64,000 nt of DNA from Saccharopolyspora indica (lineage in GTDB: Bacteria > Actinomycetota > Actinomycetes > Mycobacteriales > Pseudonocardiaceae), in contig NZ_JAQGLB010000013.1 in assembly GCF_027853965.1 (NCBI RefSeq), positions 62,001 to 126,000 on the forward strand. The letters are read 5' to 3'. The translations under genes were made by a program, and so were the position numbers. How positions within the stretch are numbered: the first letter of the stretch is position 1; each line of letters begins with the position of its first letter. This document shows, in pieces, positions 34,062 through 41,789 of this stretch. The notes below the pieces were generated by a model. It made no database searches. It saw only the letters and a list, made by a program, of their open reading frames with translations, and was not told the DNA's origin.

Positions 34062-34148
34062 CTCAGCGGCTTTCTCGCGAGGACAGCCCGTTCGCCGTGT
34101 ATCGGACATACATAAGAACGGGATCCCGCAGTCGAGAAAGCCGCTGAG
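34062..34148. repeat. Nested inverted repeat, possible decayed mobile fragment
   Basis: In the 318-bp gap between the CaiB start and the acyl-CoA dehydrogenase stop, CTCAGCGGCTTTCTCG (34062-34077) and its exact complement (34133-34148) enclose 55 bp. Inside is a second pair, CCCGTTC (34087-34093) and GAACGGG (34116-34122). The long stem could be a terminator after the dehydrogenase gene or a MITE-like insert. No gene is supported in the gap. Confidence 0.7.
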
Positions 34149-34193
34149 GTTCCGCCACCCGCACCGCTAAGCAAAACGAGCCCGGAAACCTGG

Positions 34194-35360
34194 TCAGTAC
34201 GACTTGGGGAGGCCGAGGACGTGGGTGGCGACGTAGTTCATCACCATCTCCTGGCTGACCGGGGCGAGGCGGAGGATGCGGGATTCGCGGAAGTAGCGCT
34301 CCACGTGGTACTCGCGGGCGTAGCCCATGCCGCCGTGGGTCTGGATCGCCTGGTCGGCGGTGGTGAAACCGGCGTCGGCGCACAGCCACTTGGCCATGTT
34401 CGCCTCGCGCCCGCAGGGCAGGCCCTGGTCGTAGCGCCAGGCGGCGTTGCGGGCCATCAGCTCGGCGGCGTCGAGCCGGGTGACCGCCTCCGCCAGCGGG
34501 AAGGCGATGCCCTGGTTCTGGCCGATCGGCCGGTCGAAGACGACGCGCTCCTTGGCGTAGCGCACCGCGCGGTCCAGCGCGGCGCGGCCGATGCCGAGCG
34601 CTTCGTGGGCCAGCAGGATCCGCTCCGGGTTGAGCCCGTCGAGCAGGTACCGGAATCCCTTGCCCTCCTCGCCGACCCGGGCGCTCTCCGGCACGAACAG
34701 GTCGTCGATGACCACTTCGTAGGAGGAGACCGCGTTGCGGCCCAGCTTCGGGATCGGGCTCAGGTGCACGTGCTCCGGGTCGATGTCGATCAGGAACAGC
34801 GACATCCCGTCGGTGGGGCGGTCGACCTCCTCGCGCCGGGTGGTGCGGGCGATGAGCACCATCTTCTGCGAGTCGCCCGCCTTGGTGATCCACACCTTGC
34901 GGCCGTTGACCAGGTAGCCGCCGTCGACGCGCTGGGCGAAGGTCGAGATCCGGGTGGTGTCGGTGCCCGCGTCGGGTTCGGTGACGCCGAAGCAGACGTG
35001 CAGCGATCCGTCCGCGGCGGCGGGCAGGACTTCCTGCCGCAGCTGCTCGCTGCCGTGCTTGACGATGGTGTTGAGGCCGAAGATGGTCAGGTGCATGGTG
35101 CTGCAGCCGTTCATCCCGGCGCCCGAGGCCGCGACCTCTTCCAGCAGCAGCGCCGCTTCCAGGATGCCGAGCCCGCCGCCGCCGTACTGCTCCGGGATGG
35201 CGATGCCCAGCCAGCCGCCTTCGGCGAAGGCGTTGTAGAACTCCCACGGGAAGCGGCCCGCCGCGTCGCACTCGGCCCAGTACTCGTCGGAGAAGCTGCG
35301 GGCCAGTTCGCGCGCACCCGCCCGCAGGGCCGTCTGGTCCGCGGTCAGCTCGAAGTGCAT
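34194..35360 (-). CDS. Acyl-CoA dehydrogenase
   Basis: 388 residues from ATG 35360, with GGGAGGACC upstream. FAD/substrate motifs: CFGVTEPDAGTDTTRI, WITKAGDSQKM, FDRPIGQNQGIAFPLAEA and IQTHGGMGYAREYHVERYFRESRI. The segment that usually reads YEGT(S/T)E, holding the catalytic Glu of many family members, reads LAPVSQEM here, so the base may be another residue or the enzyme belongs to a subgroup using a different Glu. Works with an ETF electron acceptor. Divergent from the MHS transporter across a region with several GTTC-N8-GAAC dyads; likely IclR-regulated. Confidence 0.92.
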   Translation of the reverse strand: MHFELTADQTALRAGARELARSFSDEYWAECDAAGRFPWEFYNAFAEGGWLGIAIPEQYGGGGLGILEAALLLEEVAASGAGMNGCSTMHLTIFGLNTIVKHGSEQLRQEVLPAAADGSLHVCFGVTEPDAGTDTTRISTFAQRVDGGYLVNGRKVWITKAGDSQKMVLIARTTRREEVDRPTDGMSLFLIDIDPEHVHLSPIPKLGRNAVSSYEVVIDDLFVPESARVGEEGKGFRYLLDGLNPERILLAHEALGIGRAALDRAVRYAKERVVFDRPIGQNQGIAFPLAEAVTRLDAAELMARNAAWRYDQGLPCGREANMAKWLCADAGFTTADQAIQTHGGMGYAREYHVERYFRESRILRLAPVSQEMVMNYVATHVLGLPKSY

Positions 35361-35376
35361 TGCGTGGTCCTCCCGT

Positions 35377-35519
35377 GTTCGTATTTACGAACTAAAGCTC
35401 AGATATATGAACACCTTGATCCCCGCCGGGCCACCCTGTCAAGCCGCCGCGAAGCCTTGACAGTGACGCCGTTCACTTCTTAGATTCACACTTACGACAC
35501 CGCGTTCCCATATATGAAC
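35377..35519. promoter_or_regulatory. Repeated GTTC-N8-GAAC operators, probable IclR sites
   Basis: The 230-bp divergent region between acyl-CoA dehydrogenase and MHS permease holds GTTCGTATTTACGAAC (35377-35392), GCTCAGATATATGAAC (35397-35412, one mismatch), and GTTCCCATATATGAAC (35504-35519). A weaker copy, GTTC-N8-GATT, starts at 35471. All have the same 16-bp shape. The IclR gene beyond the permease is the natural candidate to bind them. Confidence 0.75.
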
Positions 35520-35590
35520 GCTTCCCACCCGCTGCGGAGCGGGTTCCCCGCGCAGCCGCGCGACGATCTCCGGCGAAGAGGACTTGAGCG

Positions 35591-36919
35591 ATGACGCTTG
35601 GCAGCGCTGCCCCGGCACCCCCAGATCCGGCCTCCCGCAAGGCGGTCGGTCCCGCCGTGGTGATCGGCTCGGCCCTGGAGTGGTTCGACTTCTACCTCTA
35701 CGCGTCGATGGCCGCGCTGGTCTTCGGCCGCCTGTTCTTCCCGACCGGCGATCCGACCACCGCCACCCTGGGGGCGATGGCGACCTTCGCGGTCGGCTTC
35801 CTCGCCCGGCCCTTCGGCGGCATCGTCTTCGGGGTGCTCGGCGACAAGTTCGGCCGGAAGGTCGTCCTGTCGGTGACCTTCCTGCTGATGGGCATCTCCT
35901 CCGGGCTGATCGGCCTGCTGCCCACCTACGAATCGGTGGGCCTGTTCGCTCCGCTGCTGCTGGTCGTCCTGCGCCTGCTGCAGGGCCTGGGCGCCGGGGC
36001 CGAGCTCGGCAGCGCGATCGCGGTCGCCTACGAGCACGCCGACGCCAAGTCCCGCGGACGCCTCGGATCGCTGCCCGCGCTGGGCGTCAACATCGGGCTG
36101 TTCGCCTCCTCCCTCACCGTCACCGTGCTCACCAGCTTCGACGAGGAGTTCCTCTACAGCTGGGGCTGGCGCATCCCGTTCGTGGCCAGCTTCGCCCTGG
36201 TGGCGCTGGGCTTCTGGGTCCGCAGGCAGATGCCGGAGACACCGGAGTTCGAGCGCGAGGCCAGCACCCGCAAGAAGTCCCAGCCGCTGCGGTCGCTGAT
36301 CCGCTCGGACTGGCGCGGGCTGGCCGTGGTGCTGGCGATCACCGTCGGCTACAACGGCGTCAGCTACGTGTTCAAGACCTTCTCGCTGTCCTACCTCACC
36401 GAGTTCCGCGACGTGGCCGCCAACGTCGGCTCGTTCGGCATCACGCTGGCCAGCGCCTGCGCCATCATCACGGTGCCGATCGCAGGCAGGCTCTGCGACC
36501 GGGTCGGCGCCAAGACCGTGGTGATGGTGGGCGCGGTGGCCACCGCAGCACTGGCCTTCCCGTTCTTCTGGATGCTGGACTCCGGGCAGAACCTGCTGAT
36601 CTGGGCCGCGCTGGTGCTGGCCACCGGCATCGTGGTGCCCGCGATGCTCAGCGCGCAGGGCGCCTTCCTCTCCCAGCAGTTCCCGACCCGCACCCGGGCG
36701 TCCGGGCTGGGCACCGGCCGCGAGGTCGGCGGCGCGTTCTCCGGCGGGCTGGCCCCGCTGGCCGCGCTCGCCCTGGTCTCCGCCACTCCCGGCCACAGCA
36801 CCTGGGCCGTGTCGCTGATGTTCGTCGCCGGAGCCGCGTTCATCGGCGTGGCCGCGATGTTCGACCAGGCGAAGCGGCTGGAATCCCGCGCCGAACAGCA
36901 GGTCGCCGAGCGGACCTGA
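35591..36919 (+). CDS. MFS metabolite:H+ symporter (MHS family)
   Basis: 442 residues from ATG 35591 (GAAGAGGAC upstream). GSALEWFDFYLYASMAALVF opening, RPFGGIVFGVLGDKFGRKVVL and LQGLGAGAELGSAIAVAYEHA are the MHS signature; PETPEFE in the central loop is also typical. Homologues import organic acids such as alpha-ketoglutarate, shikimate or benzoate-like compounds with protons. It probably supplies the acid that the neighbouring CoA-transferase activates. Followed 69 bp later by an IclR regulator on the same strand. Confidence 0.94.
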   Translation: MTLGSAAPAPPDPASRKAVGPAVVIGSALEWFDFYLYASMAALVFGRLFFPTGDPTTATLGAMATFAVGFLARPFGGIVFGVLGDKFGRKVVLSVTFLLMGISSGLIGLLPTYESVGLFAPLLLVVLRLLQGLGAGAELGSAIAVAYEHADAKSRGRLGSLPALGVNIGLFASSLTVTVLTSFDEEFLYSWGWRIPFVASFALVALGFWVRRQMPETPEFEREASTRKKSQPLRSLIRSDWRGLAVVLAITVGYNGVSYVFKTFSLSYLTEFRDVAANVGSFGITLASACAIITVPIAGRLCDRVGAKTVVMVGAVATAALAFPFFWMLDSGQNLLIWAALVLATGIVVPAMLSAQGAFLSQQFPTRTRASGLGTGREVGGAFSGGLAPLAALALVSATPGHSTWAVSLMFVAGAAFIGVAAMFDQAKRLESRAEQQVAERT

Positions 36920-36988
36920 CCGGATTCGGGCGCGGCGGCGGCGGTAGGTTCGTCGGCGAAACCGTGGGCATCGACGATGGGGAGCGCA

Positions 36989-37729
36989 GTGCCACCTGCA
37001 GGAGCAGCCAAGGCGCACCGCACGGTCTCGCGGGTCACCACGATCCTCGAGCTGGCGGCGGCGCACCGGTCCGGAGTGCGGCTGGCCGAGCTGGCCGCCG
37101 CGCTCGACGCCCCGCGCTCGTCGGTGCACGGCCTGGTCAAGGGCCTGGTCGTCACCGGCTACCTGCGCGAGGAGGGCGGCGCCTACCGGATCGGGCCGGC
37201 GATCAACTCGCTGCTGGCCGCCGCGCCGCCGAGCGTCGCCGAAGCCGCCCGCCCGGCGATGGAGCAGCTGCACCGCCAGTTCGACGAAACCGTCATGCTG
37301 GCCGCCCTGGTCGGGGACTCGGTCGTCTACACCGACACCATCGAGTCCACCGAGCCGATCCGCTACTCGGCCCCGCTGCGCACCCGCCGCCCGCTGCACC
37401 CGACCAGCTCTGGCAAGTGCATCCTGGCCTTCGGCACCGAGCGGTTCCGCGAGGGCTACCTGGCCGGTCACCTGTCCGATCCGGACCAGCGCGACCAGAT
37501 CCGCCGTCAGCTCGAAGAGGTCGCCGAGGCGGGCGTGGCGATCAACCGCGGCGAAACCCTGCCGGACCGCAGCGGTGTCGGTGCGCCGATCTTCGAGAGG
37601 GGCAAGGTGGCGGCGGCGATCGCGGTGGCGGGCCCGAGCAGCCGCCTGGCGGACAAGATCACCGAGATCGCCGAAGCGACGAAGGCCGCCGCCCACGAGG
37701 TCTCCGAGCACCTCGCCGGCCGCGTCTGA
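36989..37729 (+). CDS. IclR-family transcriptional regulator
   Basis: The preferred start is GTG 36989 behind GGGGAGCG (ATG 36977 possible); 246 residues. Winged HTH SRVTTILELAAAHRSGVRLAELAAALDAPRSSVHGLVKGLVVTGYL, then the IclR effector domain with LRTRRPLHPTSSGKCILAFG and GVGAPIFERGKVAAAIAVAGP. Probably represses the acid catabolic genes to its left through the GTTC-N8-GAAC dyads and is released by the substrate. Confidence 0.92.
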   Translation: MPPAGAAKAHRTVSRVTTILELAAAHRSGVRLAELAAALDAPRSSVHGLVKGLVVTGYLREEGGAYRIGPAINSLLAAAPPSVAEAARPAMEQLHRQFDETVMLAALVGDSVVYTDTIESTEPIRYSAPLRTRRPLHPTSSGKCILAFGTERFREGYLAGHLSDPDQRDQIRRQLEEVAEAGVAINRGETLPDRSGVGAPIFERGKVAAAIAVAGPSSRLADKITEIAEATKAAAHEVSEHLAGRV

Positions 37730-37772
37730 CGCGCGAAACCGCTTGCCCGCCACCGTTTCCGCAGGTGGCGGC

Positions 37773-37816
37773 CCGTGAGTACTTCGGGGTGCTGTAGCCC
37801 CGCAAAACGCTCACGG
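37773..37816. repeat. Dispersed CCGTGAG hairpin, copy 4 (degenerate)
   Basis: CCGTGAGTACTTCGGGG with the right arm CCGCAAAACGCTCACGG; about four mismatches, so pairing is weakened. It begins 44 bp after the IclR stop. Confidence 0.75.
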
Positions 37817-37883
37817 CTACTGAACTGCGGAAACGGAGCCGATGTAGGTTGGCCGAACGGGTTCCATCTCGGCGGAGGGCTAG

Positions 37884-40862
37884 ATGGCGGACGCTCCGGC
37901 TCGGTTGCGCGTGGGGTTGCTCGGGCCGCTGGAGGTCGTCGCGGGCGGGGTTGCCGTTCGGGTCGCCGGGAAGCGGTTGCGCGCCGTCGTGAGCAGGCTC
38001 GCGCTGGACGCCGGGCGGCAGGTTCCGGTGTCCGCGCTGGTGGCGGCGCTGTGGCCCGACCAGGAGCTGGACGATCCGCAGCACGCGCTGCACTCGCTCA
38101 TGACCCGGTTGCGGCGGGCGCTCCCGGAGAAGTCGGTGCTGCGGTCGGCCGATTCCGGGTACTGGCTGGACGTCGAGCCGGACGACGTGGACGTGCTGCG
38201 CTTCGAACGGCTGGCGGCGGAAGGCCGCCGCGCGCTCGGCCGGGATCAGCCGTCGGTGGCCGCGGAGTTGTTGCGCGAGGCGCTGGAGCTGTGGCGGGGC
38301 GAAGCGCTGACCGACGCGGGAGACGCGCCGTACGCCGTCGCCGCCGCGATCCGCCTGACCGAGCTGCGGTTGTCCGCGACCGAGGACCGGGCCGCCGCCG
38401 AGCTCCGGCTGAACCGGGATCCCGCCGCGCTCGCGGCAGAACTCGCGGAGCTGACCGCGCAACACCCGCTGCGCGAGCGGGCCGGTGCGCTGCTGATGCG
38501 CGCGATGCACGCGGACGGCCGGAGCGCTGCCGCGTTGCGCCACTTCGAATCCGTTCGCCGGACGGTGATCGAGGAGCTGGGCACCGAACCCGGCCCGGAA
38601 CTGACCGCGGCGCATCTGGCGGTGCTGCGCGGCGAACCTGCCAAGCGCCGCAGCAACAACCTCCGGGCCGCGGTGACCAGCTTCGTCGGGCGGGAGCGGG
38701 AATGCGCGCAGATCCGCGAGCAGCTGGCCGGGGCGCGGCTCGTGACGCTGGTCGGCGCGGGCGGTTCGGGCAAGACGCGGCTGGCGTCGGCGATCGCGGA
38801 GCGGGCCGAAACCGATACCTGGCTGGTGGAGCTCGCACCGGTCACCGATCCGGCCGCGGTGCCGCTGGCCATCGTCGAGGCGCTCGGCCTGCGCGGAACC
38901 CGGCCCGCGATGGAGCGGCTCGTCGAGGGGCTCGCCTCGACCGAGGCGCTGCTGGTGCTCGACAACTGCGAGCACCTGGTGGCGGCGGTGGCCGCGTGCG
39001 CCACCGAGCTGCTCGGCCGCTGCCCGCGCCTGCGGGTGCTGACCACCAGCCGCGAAGCGCTCGGCGTCGACGGCGAAAGGCTGTTCGCCGTCCAGCCGCT
39101 CGCCCTGCCCACCTCCGGCGCCGTGGACTGCCCGTCGGTGCAGCTGTTCACCGACCGGGCCAGGGCCGCCCGCCGCGATTTCGCGGTCACCGCCGGCAAT
39201 TCAGCCGCCGTCGCCGAGATCTGCCGCCGGCTGGACGGGCTGCCGCTGGCCATCGAGCTGGCCGCCGCCCGGCTGCGCTCGCTGACGGTCGAGCAGCTCG
39301 CCGCCCGGCTGGACGACCGCTTCCGGCTGCTGACCGGCGGCAGCCGCACCGCGCTCCCCCGCCACCGCACCTTGCGCGCGGTGGTGGACGCGAGCTGGGA
39401 GCTGCTCACCGCCGGAGAAGCTCGCTGCGCGCAGCGGCTCGCGGTCTTCAGCGGCGGTTTCACGCTGGAGGCCGCCGAGGCGGTGTGCGGGGTGGAGCCG
39501 CTGACCGCGCTGGTCGAGAAGTCCTTGGTGCAGCAGGCCGGCGAGCGCTACCGGATGCTGGAGACGATCCGCGAGTACTGCCTCGAACAGCTCGCCGCGT
39601 CCGGTGAATCGACTGCCGCCCGGATCGCGCACGCCCGCTACCTGTGCGAGTTCGCCGAGTCCCAGGAACCGTCGAGCCGCGACGAGCGGCAACCCGCCTG
39701 GCTGCGCCTGCTCGGCGCGGAGCACGCGAACCTGCTGGACGCGCTGCGGTTCGCCGTCGACGAGGACCGGGACCTGGCAGTCCGGCTGGCCGCCCAACTA
39801 GGTCCGCTGTGGACTTACCGGGGCATGTACGCCGATGCTGCCGAGCGGTTGCGCTTCGCGGTCGGCAGCCCGTCCTGCGCGGTCTGGTACCTGCTCAACG
39901 CCGTGCTCTCCGGCGGCACCGACCGCGCCCGGTTCGACCCGACCGCGCTCCAGCGCGCACCGGAGCACCCGGTCGGTGCGCTGCTGGACGCCGCGCTGGC
40001 GCTGGCCACCGACGGCCCGGAAGCCGTGGAGCCGCTGGCTCACCAGGACGGGTGGACGCGGGCGATGGCGCACCTGATCCGCGCCTTCCGCCACGCCAAC
40101 AACGGCGGGCTGGCCGCGATGCGCCCCGCCCTGGTGAGCGCGGCGGAGGCGTTCCGCCGCTGCGGGGAGCTCTGGGCCCGGTCCACCGCGCTGTCCTCGC
40201 TGGGCTACGCGGAGCTGGCGCTCGGCGATCTCGACCGCGCCGAGGCCGCGCTGGTGGAGTCGATCCGGCTGCGGCAGGAGCTCGATCCCGCGCAACCCGC
40301 TGTGCTGGAAGGAGTGTGGCTGGCCCAGGTCCTGCACCGGAGAGGAGCGGTGGCCGAGGCGCGAGCACGGCTGCACGAGCTGCTCGGAGGCCCTCCGGCG
40401 GTGCACGCCCGGCTGGCGCTCGGCGATCTGGCGCGCCACGACGGGGATTTCGCGGCAGCGGCGGACTTCTACCGGTCGATCGGCCGCCCGAAGCACGAAC
40501 CGTTCCGCGCCATGCTCGACTGCGCGCTCGGCAACCTGTCCGTGTCGACAGGCGATCTGCTGGCAGCGCGCGCCCAGCTCGCCGAAGCCTTCACCACGGC
40601 TTCGGCGACGCTGGACATGCCGCTGGTGGCAACCGTCGCCGTTGCGGTGGCCCGCCTGCGCCACCACGAGGGCGCGAACGCCGCGGAGGTCCTCGGCGCC
40701 GCCGAAGCCCTCCGCGGCGCTCCGGACCCCACCGACCCCGACACGCGATCCCTGCGCGCGGCGCTGACCGACCGCGCCGCCTACGACCGCGGCCGCGCGC
40801 TCGGCAGGGCCGAGGCTCTCGCTGTGGTAGAAGCGAATGTCTCGGTTTTCCCTGTGCCGTGA
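37884..40862 (+). CDS. SARP/AfsR-type regulator with BTAD and NB-ARC domains
   Basis: 992 residues from ATG 37884 (GGAGGG upstream). Residues about 8-95: OmpR-like winged helix (LRVGLLGPLEVVAGGVAVRVAGKRLRAVVSRLAL; WPDQELDDPQHALHSLMTRLRRAL). About 100-250: BTAD helical domain. About 265-560: STAND NTPase with P-loop LVGAGGSGKTRLA, Walker B LLVLDNCEHL, TSREAL and GLPLAIELAAARL. The remainder has TPR-like helices and no LuxR tail. It should activate antibiotic or other secondary-metabolite genes upon ATP-dependent oligomerisation. No biosynthetic cluster is visible here, so it may act at a distance. The stop codon lies inside the hairpin at 40857. Confidence 0.93.
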   Translation: MADAPARLRVGLLGPLEVVAGGVAVRVAGKRLRAVVSRLALDAGRQVPVSALVAALWPDQELDDPQHALHSLMTRLRRALPEKSVLRSADSGYWLDVEPDDVDVLRFERLAAEGRRALGRDQPSVAAELLREALELWRGEALTDAGDAPYAVAAAIRLTELRLSATEDRAAAELRLNRDPAALAAELAELTAQHPLRERAGALLMRAMHADGRSAAALRHFESVRRTVIEELGTEPGPELTAAHLAVLRGEPAKRRSNNLRAAVTSFVGRERECAQIREQLAGARLVTLVGAGGSGKTRLASAIAERAETDTWLVELAPVTDPAAVPLAIVEALGLRGTRPAMERLVEGLASTEALLVLDNCEHLVAAVAACATELLGRCPRLRVLTTSREALGVDGERLFAVQPLALPTSGAVDCPSVQLFTDRARAARRDFAVTAGNSAAVAEICRRLDGLPLAIELAAARLRSLTVEQLAARLDDRFRLLTGGSRTALPRHRTLRAVVDASWELLTAGEARCAQRLAVFSGGFTLEAAEAVCGVEPLTALVEKSLVQQAGERYRMLETIREYCLEQLAASGESTAARIAHARYLCEFAESQEPSSRDERQPAWLRLLGAEHANLLDALRFAVDEDRDLAVRLAAQLGPLWTYRGMYADAAERLRFAVGSPSCAVWYLLNAVLSGGTDRARFDPTALQRAPEHPVGALLDAALALATDGPEAVEPLAHQDGWTRAMAHLIRAFRHANNGGLAAMRPALVSAAEAFRRCGELWARSTALSSLGYAELALGDLDRAEAALVESIRLRQELDPAQPAVLEGVWLAQVLHRRGAVAEARARLHELLGGPPAVHARLALGDLARHDGDFAAAADFYRSIGRPKHEPFRAMLDCALGNLSVSTGDLLAARAQLAEAFTTASATLDMPLVATVAVAVARLRHHEGANAAEVLGAAEALRGAPDPTDPDTRSLRAALTDRAAYDRGRALGRAEALAVVEANVSVFPVP

Positions 40863-40900
40863 GCGTTTTGGGGCGTCATAGCACCCCAAAGCACTCACGG
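40857..40900. repeat. Dispersed CCGTGAG hairpin, copy 5
   Basis: CCGTGAGCGTTTTGGGG with right arm CCCCAAAGCACTCACGG and loop CGTCATAGCA; one G-T and one A-C non-Watson-Crick position. It contains the TGA stop of the SARP gene and lies 6 bp before the end of the convergent methyltransferase, so it would serve both genes as terminator. Confidence 0.85.
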
Positions 40901-40906
40901 ACCACC

Positions 40907-41740
40907 TCAGGGCCGCCAGACCGCCGAGACCACCCAGCCCGGCACGCTGCCCCGGACCCCGCCCGGCCCCGCCAACGGGCGCAACGCGGCCGCAACGGCC
41001 TCCCGCGCCTTGCCGACCGCGCCGTCATCGACGTCGCGCAGCCAGAACCGGATCGGGCCCATGCCGAAGATGAGGTCCACCGCGTCGTCGACATCGCTGC
41101 CGAGCACGTAGTCCGAGGCGGTCTCCCGCAGCACCACGTCGTGGAAACCGGCCCCCACCAGCACTTCTCGGATCCGGTCGCCGTCGGTGAAGTTGACCGG
41201 ACCTGGCGCGGTGTCCTCGGCCGGGTCCGGCAGCGGGACGTGCGCGCCCATCGCGGCCCAGACCACGTCCAGGACGTTCTCGCCATCGCGCCCGCAGCCG
41301 AAGACCAACCGGCCGCCGGGCTTCAGCGCGCCGCCGATGTTGCCGAACGCGGCGACCGGATCGGCGAAGTACATGATCCCGCCCCGGCTCAAGGCCACGT
41401 CGAAGTGCGCGGCGGGCAAGGCGTGCACCTGCGCATCGCCCTGCTCGAAGGTCACGTTCTCCAGCCCTTCACCGGCCGCCGCGGCCCGGGCGCGCTCCAG
41501 CATCGGCGCCGACAGGTCCACGCCCAGCACGTGGGACGCCCGTCGCGCAGCGGTCCGGGTCGTCTTCCCGGTGCCGCAGCCGATGTCGAGCACCCGGTGC
41601 GAGCGCTCGATCGCGGCCACCTCGAACAGGAGCCCGGTGCTGTCGTCGAGCATCCGGTCGTAGCGGTCCCGGTTGTCCGCCCAGTGCTGCCCCTCGTAGC
41701 CGTTCCACGCTTCTGCCTGGTGTTCGTTCACGATCTCCAT
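40907..41740 (-). CDS. Class I SAM-dependent methyltransferase
   Basis: 277 residues from ATG 41740. N-terminal NEHQAEAWNGYEGQHWADNRDRYDRML opening, motif I VLDIGCGTGKTTRTAA, acidic LGVDLSAPMLERAR, motif II FDVALSRGGIMYFADP and post-II LKPGGRLVFGC. Typical of Methyltransf_25-type enzymes. The C-terminal half is unremarkable. Substrate unknown. Convergent with the SARP gene through the shared hairpin. Confidence 0.9.
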   Translation of the reverse strand: MEIVNEHQAEAWNGYEGQHWADNRDRYDRMLDDSTGLLFEVAAIERSHRVLDIGCGTGKTTRTAARRASHVLGVDLSAPMLERARAAAAGEGLENVTFEQGDAQVHALPAAHFDVALSRGGIMYFADPVAAFGNIGGALKPGGRLVFGCGRDGENVLDVVWAAMGAHVPLPDPAEDTAPGPVNFTDGDRIREVLVGAGFHDVVLRETASDYVLGSDVDDAVDLIFGMGPIRFWLRDVDDGAVGKAREAVAAALRPLAGPGGVRGSVPGWVVSAVWRP

Positions 41741-41789
41741 GCCGCGCAGGCTGCCGACCCGCGCACACAGCACGCACACACCTCGCGCA

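Noticed and set aside
33694-34174. Open frames across the hairpin between CaiB and acyl-CoA dehydrogenase
   Set aside because: They are partly antisense to CaiB and partly composed of the inverted repeat; no protein-like pattern.
37884-40862. A secondary-metabolite cluster around the SARP regulator
   Set aside because: No PKS, NRPS or other core biosynthetic genes are in the window; one P450, methyltransferases and one glycosyltransferase are scattered and have their own regulators.
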